Origin: Thinopyrum elongatum
Taxonomy: Eukaryota; Streptophyta; Magnoliopsida; Poales; Poaceae
Reading direction: 5' to 3'
DNA length: 64,000 nucleotides
NCBI GenBank assembly: GCA_011799875.1
Contig: CM022300.1
Location: 107,459,201-107,523,200, forward strand
Shown here: piece after piece, positions 12,181 to 23,907 of the stretch
Layout: each line of letters begins with the position of its first letter
Position numbering within the stretch: the first letter of the stretch is position 1
The notes under the pieces: generated by a model
Database searches by the model: none
Told to the model about the DNA's origin: nothing
The model's input: the letters and a program-made list of their open reading frames with translations, nothing else
Position numbers and translations under genes: made by a program

Positions 12181-14118
12181 TAGTCAGGGCATCTTCAACC
12201 GAACTAGATAAATATGACCTCCTAAATGTTCGCCGCAGGAGCCGGCCACCCCATATGACTTGCTTGTGCAACCACAACCTCCATTTACAAACCTTTAATC
12301 TATGCAAACACATGCTCTACGATTATCATACGGTACTAATACAAATAATAATGAATTTAAACACATAATAAATATTATTCAAAAAGAAAAAAAACATAGT
12401 TTGGGCACAAAATTTATTTGGAGTGCATAATTCAAAACTAAAATTCAATGGTTTTCAGCGTGTTTCCACATATGCTTCATAAAGTCATGTACTCCAGGTT
12501 TCTCAAAATATCCATCTCATCTTTGATAGTTACCCCAACCTGGTAACCACAAATCTAAACTCATGGATGAAGATCTGTGCGTTAGCGTCCGAAGGAAGAA
12601 TGGAATTAAAGCAATATTAAGAAGAAAAGAAATAAGATAAGAACAGTTGTTCTTTTTCTTGCATCCAAGCAAACATACGTGCTTTTTTCACGTGTTTGGT
12701 ATTCATCCAACGAAAAAAAATTAACACTCATTTGATGTCAACCTCATTTGCAGGTCGACTGCAAGGTAGAAGCACCAACGATGACACGACAATGGTGATG
12801 ACATCAAAGCAGAGTGTCGCGGGGGGTCGGGAGTACTTTACAGGATCGTGAGGTAGAACCGACGATGATGGGTGTGGCGACCTCAACAAACTTGGAAGGG
12901 AGCTCGTTGGAGTGAGATGGCTATGATGGAGGATTATTAGATCCCATGGGAAGTGATAGATTGAACGATTAATTCAGCGCCACCGATCACTATACACAAT
13001 GGGCCGGAGACGATGGCACCGATGAAGACAAGGTTGGGTGGGCGACTCAATGGTAGTGTCCGAAAAAAAAAGAGTACGCGGTTGAAGTTGGCTCAATTTC
13101 ATTCGAAAAAAGAAACAATTTAATCAAAATAATTTATATGATAACTATATAGCCAAACAATTTTTTGGAGCCAGCGGAAAAGAGCCTTTTTCTTTTTTGT
13201 CCTTCACCCAAATTGGGCAACGAGGGTGATCACACGAGAGAAAGGACCGAAGGATCAACGCAGCAAGCCACGAGGTGTAAAATGAAAAGAAGAGCCAGCC
13301 ACGAGGGCAAGTAGTAGAGAGAGAAAAATGGGAGGGTGGAATAAAGACAGCACGACAGCAGCAGACGGTGTTGTGGTCGCAGCTGGATCCTGAGCTGTCC
13401 TTCTGGTGGCATGAGTTGTTTTTCTGTTTTCTGTTTGCCCCCACTACCCAATATGGGCTGCACTTAAACAACAATGCCGCGTTTCTGCCACATGCACCAG
13501 CTCCACTGCTAGCTCATGCACATTATTTCATTCTCTTTTCTTGCTCTTCTCTTGGATTGATGTCTCCTGTGTGTGTATGGTTCGAAGTGTCCTGCTAGCA
13601 AATGCAATACTCCTTTGGTTCAAGAAACATTTAACACCACAATATATTCATGAAATAAAAACTAACATAAATTATTTTGATCTATTCATCAACTATCAAG
13701 GCAGTACAAAGAACACCAAAAGTAACAGGAATCAAGTCCGTAGACCGTCTAGCGACAACTATAAGCACGGGAACAAATCAAAACTATTGTAAAGCCTTAT
13801 TTGTGTTTCTCCGAAATTTTGCGCTCCTTTGCACAAATTTTCTAGGGTGTGAAACTTGGGTCACATGGATAATAAGCAAAAAAGAAAAAATGGGTCACAT
13901 AAAAAAGCAAAAATTGACGTAGGCACACCTTGGGTACCCACAGCGTTTACATCCCTCGCCACTAGTACCGGCCACCTGCTTCCCCTCATCGAAGACAATA
14001 TAATTCTCACCAGATTTCTCGACACCGTTGGGCCTCTCAATCCGACGGCGGGCGTTCATCAAAGTTTCTGCAAACCAATTTCTTGTCGCTGCCGCAATAT
14101 TAAAACACTAGCGAGACA
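12181..14118. other. Intergenic DNA upstream of the bZIP gene
   Basis: No gene, RNA or intact transposon is recognised. GGGCATCTTCAACC at 12187 resembles the edge of common grass MITEs, but no matching opposite terminus was found before 13100. A-rich runs occur near 12380, 12710 and 13060. The open frames at 13145-13474 have no domain or codon signature I recognise. Confidence 0.5.
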
Positions 14119-14125
14119 CTATTTA
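14119..14125 (+). promoter_or_regulatory. Candidate TATA box of the bZIP gene
   Basis: TATTTAA lies in CACTATTTAATTG, followed by a CT-rich leader (about 14135-14210) typical of plant 5' UTRs. The transcription start would fall near 14150. Confidence 0.4.
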
Positions 14126-14149
14126 ATTGTTTTTTTCTCCCCTCAGTAC

Positions 14150-14734
14150 TATACAATTTCTCCATTCGTCTCCTACTCTCCTCCCCCCTCCCTCGCCCCC
14201 CCTCCTCGCCGCAAGCTCTAATCCCCCGAAGATTAGCTCCAACGAATACGAATAACTGTGGATTAGTGCGAGGATTTGGTGGCGGCAAATCTGGGGTGGG
14301 GCGGTTGGAAGAGTTGCGGCCGAATTGGTGAGTATTTTTCGGGGTTTTGGTTGTTTCTTTCTGCGATTCCTGGTGCGGCCTTGCTCTTCTTGATCCGCCT
14401 CGATTTGTGCCGTGCTGTTTCGATGCGTGTGTGTTTCTGCTGCGTTTTCTTCGTCCAATTGACACCCTCCAGTTCGGTCCTTTATGCGGACCTCGGATCT
14501 TGACCACTTCGTGGCACAATTGGATGCTTGCGGTCGAAGCAAATTCGAATCGTTGACGCGAATTCGCCGTGGAAGAACACAAGCAAAATTGTTCTGTCAT
14601 GCCGTTCGCTGAGATCTGTGGGTTGAGCTGTGAATTGGACCGCCTCGATTCGATGCAAGTTCGTGTTAGTTTAGTGCTAAATTTGCTCAAATCTCACAGA
14701 TGTGCTCTTTGTTGTGCGCAGTTTGGTCGAGCAG
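14150..14734 (+). other. 5' UTR of the bZIP gene with a leader intron
   Basis: A non-coding first exon appears to end at 14327 with donor GTGAGTATTT at 14328. The acceptor TTGTGCGCAG ends at 14721. The 394-bp leader intron places the coding start in the second exon, 13 bases after the acceptor. Exon limits are inferred from splice consensus, and the transcription start is approximate. Confidence 0.6.
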
Positions 14735-17700
14735 ATGATGATGGCGAACGCGAAACTCCAGAAGCAGGCGCTGCTGCCTCCGCGTAGCCCGTTCCCGACG
14801 GCAGCGTCCCCGTCCCCGTACGCAGACCATGGCCCGATCGCCCGGCCACAGGGCGCCACGCACCACCGCTTTGGTCATGGCCATGGCCATGGGCACCACC
14901 AGCGCACGTCGTCTGAGAGCATCATTGAGGAGCAGCCGTCGTGGCTCGACGACCTGCTCGACGAGCCTGAGACGCCCGTGCGCCGCGCGGGGCACCGCAG
15001 GTCGTCCAGCGACTCTTTTGCTCTGTTCGACGGAAGCGCTGCCTCCGGCGCATTTGCCAATGGTTTTGAGGAGATTGGGGGAGGTGGGCAGGCTGCCCCA
15101 TGGGGTGGCGTGCAGGAGTACTATGCCAAACCAAGCTCATACGGGAGGCCACAGGGCCGGCCATGGGAGCAAGGCATGCCAAATTTGGCAGGTTACAGGC
15201 CAGGGCCGCCGTTGCTGGTGAGGGAGAAGGTCGGTGGGCATCACGGGCCACTGAGTGCGTCGAGGGATCATGAACATGCCATGGACAAAAGGGCTCTTGA
15301 TGAACTTGGGGCAGAGAGGAAGGAGGGTGTGCTGCCAAAGTATGCACAATCGGAGGCGGACACCAAGCGTGCTAAACAGTGAGTATACTTCTGCTGCATG
15401 ATTGCATCCATGCTATCACTTCCAACACTTATCTGTGTTCAGAAATTTTACAATTGAGAATCATTAACGACGATAGCTGGGGAGTGCTATCCATTTACTT
15501 AAATTTTGACCACATACAGCAGGGCCAGCCCTTTGCTGTGGGTTAGCTTATATTTTAAAATCAGAATACGCTCTGCTGGTTTTGCTATTCTGAAGTTAAA
15601 CGTGATAAAGTAAGCAATGTAGTCCTTTAATAATTCTGTATAGTTGTGTGGCACATTTGATCATGCTCGCCAGTGGTGGAGCAAGGAACTAAAGTTAGAG
15701 GGCTGCCAAATGAATCGAACATTTTAACAATATTAATGAGGGCCCAAAGTATGCAATACTAGAGAATACCTTGGATTTTAAGGATTGCCAAGATGATATG
15801 CATGCACATAGGAAACATGAGGGCAGCCCTGGCCCATGTCATTCCCCCCTCCACCACCGATGCTCACACCTGATAGGATAGTGCAAATATGTACTTATTT
15901 CACACATTAGTTGTGGTCAGACCTGACAGAATGGATAGTGTCCTCTGGCAACATAAATGTAAAACAACATTTGAATATTTTTCCTTTTAAAATTGCAACT
16001 CAACTTTATGAGTCTTAAATCAGACATGCTCATATATATAATTGTAAAATCCTTAATGGACAATGGCACGGACATTGCAATTGCATAGCTACTTATATAC
16101 TCCCTCCATTCCTAAATATAAGTCTTTTTAGAGATTTCAATATGGACTACATACGGATGTATATAGACGTAGTTTAGAGTGTAGATCCACTCATTTTGCT
16201 CCTTATGTAGTCCATATTGGAATCTCTAAAAAGACTTATATTTAGGAACGGAGGGAGTACTAGTTAGATTGGACTTAAGGCACTATGGTGTATCAGATTT
16301 TTTAAATTTTAATTAGCATACATATATATGTCAAGATTCCCAATCTGCAAGTCGTAATAGCATGGTTAAACATTTCCATACTTTTAACACATCTAATATT
16401 TTTGACTAACATTGCTTGCAGGCAATATGCTCAAAGGTCTCGTGTTCGAAAACTCCAGTATATTGCCGAGCTTGAGGGTAAAGTCCAATCATTACAGGTG
16501 AGCTCACCGCAACAAAAAATGGTTTCTGTTCCACAATGCAGTGTTGTATTTGACAAACAGAATTTTTTTATGTCTGAATAATGCAGTCAGAAGGGATAGA
16601 AGTGTCTGCTGAAATGGAGTTTCTTACTCAACAAAATATAATGCTAGACTTGGAAAACAAAGCCTTGAAGCAAAGGCTGGAGAGTATAGCACAGGAGCAA
16701 GTAATTAAACGTGGTAAGTATGCCCACTTGTATTTTTTCTTCTTATTTTGGAGTTCTGCTCCCCATCAATTTTTTATATTATTGCATTGAATTTCACTAA
16801 AAGTATATTTAAATGCAACTCTTCAGTGAACTTTAGAGATACCATTTTGATGTTCTATTCATATACTTTGTAAAAAAAAAGTCGGGGCGTTGTACTTTCT
16901 GTGACGTTAATGAGGACCAGTAACATGAGTTTCTTAGGTAAGATTGAGGATCAACCAAGTAATTGAGTACATGCATAAACAAAGTTTGTTTTCTATAAAA
17001 TGTCTTCTGGATAGGAGAAATATGAAACTAGTGTTAAATATAGATGGTGTTCAAATTCTGAAGAGATCTCTTTACAGTTTACACTGTACTGTCTTCTCAG
17101 TGAAAAGTCTAAGTAATGGGTACAGGCATAAATAAGTTTAGAATTTTCTATACAATGTCTTGTGGACAGGAGAAATATGAACTACTGTTAAATATGGATG
17201 GTGCTCAAATTCTGGAGATGTCTTTACGTTGTACTGTCTTGTCAGTAAAAAGTCTATGGTTGAACTTTAGGCTGAAGCATCCTCATAAAAGTTTGATATC
17301 AAACAATCATGTTTTAAGTGAGCTCAAACGGCGACTACTATTTGTTTTTATCCTTCAAAGACCTAATGAACCTTGAAGTTTGCAAGGCATTAAACGAAAT
17401 TACCTACAACTTATCCAAGCTAAACAGCAAGGCCTTAGTAGGCACAGATGGGACCTTAGCCAAGCTTTGTAGATGATACAAATAGTCCATAGTTCTTTGA
17501 TAATTTCTTGAACATATCATGTGTCATGGACAAGACTGGTGGAACCATCGATCGCCGAAATTCTAAATGCACAAATATATTCTTATGATATTTCAAGTTA
17601 AGCTTCTGTATATTCATGCATACGATTCATATAGCGCATGTGTCCATTCAAATACATAGTCAACATGCTAGTGGTTGTATTTCACGTGGTTTGTGTATGC

Positions 17701-18409
17701 TTACTTTTCGTGGCCTTCATGCCTAAGATAGTGAGAGATTGCTAACTAGCTAAGAAACTCATTGGTAACCTGAGGAGCTTAATTTTCTAAAAGAAGTCGA
17801 GAGATTGCTGCCTTAGGCTCAGTTTGCAGTTAACAAAAATAGGCAAAAACCAGCTGTAGAAGCTGGATTATCAATTTATCATAATCCACCTCAGTGCCAA
17901 ACGTAGCCTTAGTGAGATATTATCAGATTGTACGAACATCTTCTGCACAAGATTCGGTTTAATTGGTTTCACTGTTTTTGAGTCGAACGACTAGTCGCTG
18001 CAAGGTCGACTAAAAAGGTCGTCGACTAGTTGACGAGTCGCAACTGCAGGGTCGACTTGTCAAGAGTCGCTACCCCAGAACGACTCGTCGACTCGAAAAC
18101 CTTGATTGGGGTATTAAGTTTATTTACTCAAAGCTGAACAGCCTGCCATGAGATTTTGTTCTGCTAAAAATTAAGTAAAATGAAATGGTCTGACTGTTAT
18201 ACTCCAATATTGCAGTTCAACAGGAGATGTTTGAGCGGGAAATTGGTCGTCTCAGGTCATTGTATCAGCAGCAGCAACAGCCACCACAGCCTCCTACTCT
18301 TGGTCGTAGTAACAGCAGAGACCTTGACTCGCAGTTTGCAAGCATGTCTTTGAAACACAAAGACCCCAACTCTGGGCGTGACGCCGTCTCTGGGCCTCTT
18401 CATACTTAG
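14735..18409 (+). CDS. bZIP transcription-factor-like protein (At1g58110/At4g06598 type)
   Basis: Coding exons are 14735-15378, 16422-16497, 16587-16713 and 18216-18409. All junctions are GT-AG and keep the frame, giving 346 residues. The start is the first of three consecutive ATGs after the leader intron; an ATG at 14702 is upstream of that acceptor. The N-terminus has a PPRSPFPTA stretch, a His/Gly run and RRSSSDS, a likely phosphorylation site. The basic region and leucine zipper span about residues 207-281. Heptad positions are L232, L239, V246, L253, L260, L267 and I274. The N-x7-R signature is altered: Lys214 sits at the Asn position, with Arg222 correctly placed ten residues before L232. 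A Gln run and a RDLDSQF motif follow, ending VSGPLHT. The protein is probably nuclear. DNA binding is uncertain because of the Asn change. A poly(A) signal candidate, AATAAA, is at 18916. The gene converges on RPAC2. Confidence 0.9.
15671..15859. mobile_element. hAT-like MITE in bZIP intron
   Basis: A 189-bp element whose ends are imperfect inverted repeats: CAGTGGTGGAGC on the left, and on the right the reverse complement of CGGTGGTGGAGG. It is flanked by an 8-bp direct repeat, ATGCTCGC at 15663-15670 and ATGCTCAC at 15860-15867, with one mismatch. An 8-bp duplication points to the hAT superfamily. It lies in the first intron between coding exons. Confidence 0.7.
16100..16257. mobile_element. 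Stowaway MITE in bZIP intron
   Basis: A 158-bp element with CTCCCTCCATTCC at the left and its near-perfect reverse complement at the right, flanked by TA at 16098-16099 and 16258-16259. These are the standard ends of the Triticeae Stowaway (Tc1/Mariner) families. The whole element can fold into a long hairpin. It shares the bZIP intron with the hAT-like MITE. Confidence 0.95.
16973..17262 (+). repeat. 153-bp diverged tandem duplication in bZIP intron
   Basis: GCATAAA starts both units, at 16973 and 17126. Both contain GTCTT(C/G)TGGA(T/C)AGG, then GAGAAATATGAA, then TACTGTCTT. The divergence is substantial, so the duplication is old. It has no coding role. Confidence 0.8.
17980..18105. repeat. 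GTCGAC/GAGTC-rich palindromic cluster in bZIP intron
   Basis: About 125 bp contain many copies of GTCGA, TCGAC and GAGTCG in both orientations, giving several nested short palindromes. This is about 110 bp upstream of the last coding exon. It may be a degenerate transposon core; no TIR or TSD was found. Confidence 0.6.
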
Positions 18410-18829
18410 TTCTTTCAGCCTTTTATTCTCGTGAGTTCCAAACCACTCCTAGACCACCCTTTTGTGGCTGTGAATTCGCGTCAAGAATCCTTAAAGGAAT
18501 GCATCAGGAAAGGAGCAGCACATCTGGAATTGTGCCCCTATCACTTGGTGATAACTCTGGAAAGGCTAATAACTGTGGATCTGATCTTCATTCTTTGGGA
18601 ATATGCACCTGGTGGTCATCCTCAGCTCACTGCCATTGTTGATGCTCGACCAGTCGGAGGTGTTTAGTGTTTTATTTGTAGCTCTGGATGCTGTTCGTGC
18701 ATCCCTGTACCATTTCGGATCCTAGGGTTCTAATTTGTTCCTGTGGTCTTGTTTCTCTATGTTGTCTTCTTCATGCATCCATCTTAGCCATAGAATGCAT
18801 TGCTTTGTCAATGGAATGTGGAGCACTAG

Positions 18830-19555
18830 TTAGCATCTGATACAGATGCTTTTAAATGTGCCACATCCTTGAGAACTCATTTGTTTTATCGTTGGTGATT
18901 CAATAAGGTAGTGCAAATAAAGTATTAGCATTATCCAGAGTTGGGACTTGGTGTTGACATGCTGCAACTTCACTTCTTGTGAGTAGATTTATCTCATTTC
19001 GGAACTGTTACTCGTATATTTTGCACGCCAGTATGGCTGTGCTTGCGATTTAAACTTTGCAAGATGTGAAAGGGTATATGTATATACATACATGCACTGG
19101 CGGAGCTTCATGAGGGCGAATTTGTTAGAACACAAACTGTTTTATTCAGATAAGAAAGATACAACGTATGAAGAAAAGTCGAAGAAACCTTATTCCAACA
19201 TGCCATCGCCGCTACCACCTTGACGTTGTTGCCACGGTTTAAACTTCGAAAAATGTGAAAGATGACCCGCATAGTCTCGAGTGTTTGCCCTTAAAAGGTT
19301 ATATCCATTTGGTATGGAAAGCAAGTCAGATGGCGACATGCTCAGGATATGTAATCACCATTTGTGGTGAACTCATGCAATCAACTTCTACTTTGGGCAA
19401 CAAATTCGCTGAAAATTGCGAAAATGGTGGACGTGATGTGTTTTAAAAGTACAGCACCTGAGTTCAACTTCAAATTCATGGCGAATTAAAGAGACAAAAG
19501 GGGCAAGTTTCATCTGCATACATTTTCTTCGCGTTTTGTGTGTGAAAAGATCCAA
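18830..19555. other. Intergenic DNA downstream of the bZIP gene
   Basis: No gene is recognised. CACTGGCGGAGCTTCATGAGGG near 19097 looks like the edge of a MITE related to the intron element (GTGGTGGAGC), but no partner end was found. The region is AT-rich and holds only short open frames. Confidence 0.45.
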
Positions 19556-20064
19556 TCTATTATAAAAATTTATCACAAGTACAAAGCACCTCAAACATTA
19601 TAAAAATTACATCAAAGTCTCTAGACCACGAAACAACCACTACCACTGCTAGAATGAGCTGTCGACGCGTTGATGTTGCCGCTCCCCTATTGGAGCTGAC
19701 CGGGAAAACTTTGTGCACATGCCCGACCAGCGTCTCGGAGCTGCAGTAATCACCTGAACCCTTGAATATATCTGAAGCAGCCGACACCAAATCTCGCCAT
19801 CACGCACGCATAACGAGAAACACTAACCTCGTCGCCCTAAAGAGACGTCAAGAATCTACATCGGAGCTTCGTCGACAACGTCTAGATGGACGAACTCGAG
19901 GAGGATCGGAAACAAACTCGAAGACGAAGTGCTACTATCCTCCGGAGCGCTGCACATGCAAGGACTAAAAAACCCTAACCTAAACTATTAGCTAAAGTGA
20001 AGGCACCTGGATTCCCCTCCCGCCACCGGCCACCAGAGCGGCATGGGGAGGTTTTTTTTTTTTT
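19556..20064 (-). mobile_element. LINE-like remnant (low confidence)
   Basis: Read on the minus strand, the block starts beside a T14 run at about 20051-20064 and contains GTTTCGTGGTCTAGAGAC followed by TGATGTAATTTTTATAATG. I associate these with the 3' part of grass LINEs. No protein domain is present and no TSD could be assigned. Confidence 0.35.
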
Positions 20065-20772
20065 TTGAATTGTTTGGATTGCTTACCACATGTGTCGCAT
20101 GAAGAGTTTGCACTAGCTGCCGAGAGGAAGGGAAGAAAACACTTGCTTTTTATACACGAGTAGAATTAATAGGGCCATAGAAATGAAAATCAGACATTCA
20201 AGAGCAAAACAGCAAACACAATAAAATTTACAGGTCTGGTCGTTTGGATATTACAGTAAACAATATGACAGTCATGTGAAAGAGTGGGACACATGACATC
20301 ACAGTGAAACCAAAATTCCTACGGAATTTAGGCATCAACTCAAAATTAAATCAATTAGAGGCAAAATCCATATGAAATTGGTATCATCATTTTTAAGATT
20401 CAGATGCCTGAAATTCCCGAGGCTGGAATCTTACAGAAAGGATCTTATGAAATTCCTGCAATCCAAAGAGTACCAAGAGTTTTCACGTTGATTGCTCTTG
20501 TGCCATTTGTGATTCTGAATCCAATTCCAGAGTGTTTGGACCACCTTTAAAAACCTTCTTGGAGATTGAATTAATTATAAATTCATAACAAACTCCAACA
20601 TTCCAGTGTTCAACAAAGGAACTCGGTAACAGTACATACTTCTCTAAAGACAATGTCCAGACATTGACCCATAGACACCTCAAATGGCAGAAATCGCAAC
20701 TAACCCGCATTCCGACAATAAACTAGTTACACATATTGTATTGCTCCCGATGAACAGGGGCTCCAGATAACT

Positions 20773-22891
20773 TCATTGCTGATTCAAATCAACATCCATT
20801 TGTTCTGCAGGCATCTTTGATTTAAAATCAGCCACTGCTTTGTCAAAAGTCCCTCTAACATGCTGGCCCATCACCATCAAGTCCTGTAAAGCATCTTTCA
20901 TTACATCCTTTGCTGGATCTCCTGACAGCACAACAAAGACACATCAGAATAGCGTGAGCGCTTTCTTCAGGGGATTAGACGAATAGTGAAACTAGGAAGT
21001 GGTTAGTGGGCAATGAGACGACATTGATAGTTCCGGTATTGGAATTGAATTTAATCCAAACAGAAACATCAATCTAGCTGTGTCTGCCAACACCATGGAA
21101 GCAACAATATGATCTGATATCTAGATGTACGATTTGTAAAGGAAAGACGACCTAATAAGCTACCCAACCCATTGGAACATCCGGTATAAAGATAGATTTA
21201 CAAATACTAGGTATTAGAATACCAACTACCTACTCGAGACACAACTGTAGGAAGTAGCAGATAGGATGTGATTCTTGCAAATTTAATCAACATAAAGCAT
21301 GTACAAAAGCAACAGTTAAATCCACAGGGATTAACACATGAAATATCAGGATCATATGACACAATACAGTACCTGTAGTCTGAACTCTTATGTTGACTTT
21401 GTTGTCAGCAGGATGAGGGATGCTATATCCACAAAATGCTACCCTTGGGCTGTGAGTAGAAGATGAAACCAGAAAGAGAGAATGAGGATCTTGAACAGAC
21501 ATATTCATGTTTGTTTCTAGCATCTAGACATCAAATTGTATTTGTAAGGTTTTAGCTTCCGGTAGAAGTATAACAGAAAACATTCACCTTTTTGCATACT
21601 CTAATGCCACCAAACAGTTAAGCAAAACAACGACTTCTAATTACAGATATTCAGAGTTCCACTTGGAAATCATATATGACTTTTTTATTAGAATTAAATT
21701 AGAACTAGTTGCCCCCCTTGACACATTGAATTGGAAAATCGAAGTGTTATCTGCTGAGCATAATGCTAAGAGAAAATTCATTAAATCCATTCAGTAACAT
21801 CAGGTTAGTTTCATTAAGGTGGTACACCGTGAGGAAAAGAAGGTGCTATGCTGAGCAAGTACCTGAGTTTTATCAACATGCGCCAAGATGTTTGGTAGTC
21901 TAATCTTAGGCCATATGGACTTACTATGCACTTACATTTTGCAGCAACTAAGACGATAATGCAAATATATGACCATAAATCAACACCATGTTGACAAGTA
22001 TACCAAACAGACCAAGATGGTTGCTTCCTCGTATGGCCTAAAGCTTTTTGTTTCACTCTCTTAGTCTCGGGTGATGAAAACGAAGTAGGGGAAACTAGAG
22101 TATTTATCTTCCAACCCGAAAAAATAATTTGAAAAGAGTATAGAACTTCACGTCCTGGAACTAATCCAAAGGTTAAACCCTGGAATTATGAAACATAACA
22201 TCCAGATCCCGGAAGTAAATTAAGTGACTCACTTTTGTCCTAACATCAGCACAGACCCTCTGACCAAGCCGCACCAGCACTTTGACCGATGACATGTGTC
22301 TAGGCTATTTTGGTGCGAACATTCCTACCGGGGCATGTATGTTAGGTTTCATGGTTCCGGGACAAAAGTAAGAAAGAATCATTGGCGCAGTGACCATGGT
22401 CCTAGAAAGGATGCAAACTTGGTCATCTTGCCCCCGTTGCAGCACATTACTCCCATGGCATGCACCAAAGATCAAAGCCTTGGCCAGCAGATGGTATATT
22501 ATTCACAGTCCCTGTTGATCCGGATGCTCAGTTGCTCTGTTCCAAGTAAGCTTCTCCACTAAAATTGATATAATCCCACCACAAATCCATGTCTATCTCT
22601 GCACTCTGTATCGAATATTGCAAGAAGCTAGAACCAACCAACAGTCTAGCACTAACACGAGAAAACTATTTCTCTTCTCTACTCATGCGTCCACGGTTTC
22701 GCCGTAGAATTAGCAATACCGCAGACATAGAGATGGATTCTTTTATAAAATAAAAGGGGAAGCGGAAAAGGATGGAGAAACGTCACTCACTCCTGGTTGA
22801 GGACAAATCGGACGGAGTTGGCGAGGGTGTGATCCTCCTCCATGATGGAGAAGGTCGACGCGCTCGAATCCGCAACCGAACCGTGCTCCAT
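20773..22891 (-). CDS. RPAC2: RNA polymerases I and III subunit RPAC2 (Rpc19-like)
   Basis: Three coding exons on the minus strand: 22891-22791, 21449-21373 and 20921-20773. Splice sites are GT-AG and phases match, giving 108 residues. The product is the small alpha-like subunit shared by RNA polymerases I and III, which pairs with RPAC1 in the assembly platform. Family hallmarks read across the joins: EDHTLANSVRFVLNQ at the end of exon 1, RVAFCGYSIPHP and NIRVQTTG in exon 2, and GDPAKDV, MGQHVRGTFDKAV in exon 3. The ATG at 22891 has a strong context (GGCCATGG) and is followed by an acidic lead of about a dozen residues. Length fits plant and animal homologues (about 110-140). No break is seen, so it is likely functional. 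A 10.6-kb MULE begins 211 bp upstream of the ATG, so the promoter may be altered. The gene converges on the bZIP gene. Confidence 0.95.
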
Positions 22892-23102
22892 GGCCGCCTC
22901 CCGCGAATCGACGGGTACGGAGAAGGAATTTCTGGCTCGGGGAGGTGCAGGTGGCCAAAGGCGGGGGTTAGAGCCGGCGGCGGCGGCGGCGGGGGGTCTG
23001 TGGTTGGGTGGCTATTTTGTGAGGTAGCAGGAACTGTCTCTGTACCGTTGGATGGAGGGGTACGATGGATTCGAGATTAGGGCATCTGGAACACCTGAAA
23101 CT

Positions 23103-23500
23103 GGATTTTTTTTGTCCAAAAGGACGCCCTGGCCAACAGAATTGCCAAAAAAGACTACCTATAGATTAGATTGACAAAAAAGACCCCCTCAGCGGTGGCA
23201 GCAGGCGCGGCGGTCGACACGTGGCTCCTGCCGCCACGCGCTGAGGCGGCCGGCCAGCTATAACGTGTTTCCGAGCGCGCCGGGAGCCGAGACGGAACGG
23301 GGCCAGGCATGTGGGCCCTGCCGCCATTCGACGAGGCGGCCGGTGCTGTTCATGCCGCACGCAGGCCGACATAACCTGCTCCACGTGAAGCGAGGATGTG
23401 GGCCATGCCGCCACTGTAGGAGGCGGCCGCGCTGCCCCTGTTGCTCGCGGCGCGACAGCATCACTGTGGCAAACGGCGATGATTGCCACGTGCAAGGACG
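23103..23500 (+). repeat. Left TIR of the MULE
   Basis: It aligns with the reverse complement of 33669 to about 33230 over roughly 400 bp, with substitutions and indels. Shared blocks include GTCCAAAAGGAC, CCAACAGAATTG, GACCCCCTCAGC, GACACGTGGC, GGCGGGCC-like runs and GGGACGGAACGGGGC-type sequence. The outer 90 bp are AT-rich and the remainder is GC-rich. The exact inner limit is approximate. Confidence 0.9.
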
Positions 23501-23581
23501 ACGCTGTTTGCTTTGGCGGGAATCCGCGCTCTTTCTTTTCTTATGCCCACTGATTCGTATGCCCCCGGGAATCACTCACTT

Positions 23582-23690
23582 CGCTGGCTTTTGCTTCAGC
23601 GGACGCGACCGCATCAGTCACTCAGCGCTGCTTTTGCTTCAGAGGACGCGACCGCATCAGTCACTCAGCGTTGCTTTTGCTTCAGTCTAT
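23582..23690 (+). repeat. 43-44-bp tandem repeat inside the MULE left arm
   Basis: About two and a half units start at 23582, 23626 and 23669. Each holds GCTTTTGCTTCAG, and the first two continue with GGACGCGACCGCATCAG and TCACTCAG. It lies between the TIR and the GRF gene promoter. Confidence 0.8.
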
Positions 23691-23810
23691 TGCTGCAGCC
23701 GACGCGACAGCACTCAGACATGCACTGGTTGCACTGTTTAGGATCACGCGTATTTCCCGCCTAAAATTTCATCTGTTCGCGCATATTTTCTTGTCATCAT
23801 TTGTCGTCTG

Positions 23811-23821
23811 AGTCTATAAAA
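23811..23821 (+). promoter_or_regulatory. TATA box for the MULE GRF gene
   Basis: GTCTATAAAAC lies about 95 bp before the ATG at 23908. A similar CCTATAAAAC on the opposite strand at about 25541-25551 precedes the 159-residue ORF. TTTCCCGC (E2F-like) lies 58 bp upstream at 23753-23760. Confidence 0.6.
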
Positions 23822-23907
23822 CGAGACACTGAGGCTCTCGTCATCCTCGTCCAGCCATCCTCGAAATCGCCACTGCGCAAAGTGTGTAACACTTTTTTTC
23901 AGTCGGT

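Noticed and set aside
14100..14690. 196-residue open frame on the minus strand
   Set aside because: It is antisense to the 5' UTR exon and leader intron of the bZIP gene and is low-complexity, with no start context or domain.
22260..22562. Open frame of 88 residues inside the first RPAC2 intron
   Set aside because: It has no recognisable domain and lies between well-supported exons; it is treated as intron sequence.
23166..23741. Open frames of 105-158 residues on both strands of the MULE left arm, mirrored at 33091-33621
   Set aside because: They are in the GC-rich TIRs, occur in both arms because the arms are repeats, and are not conserved in frame between the two TIRs.
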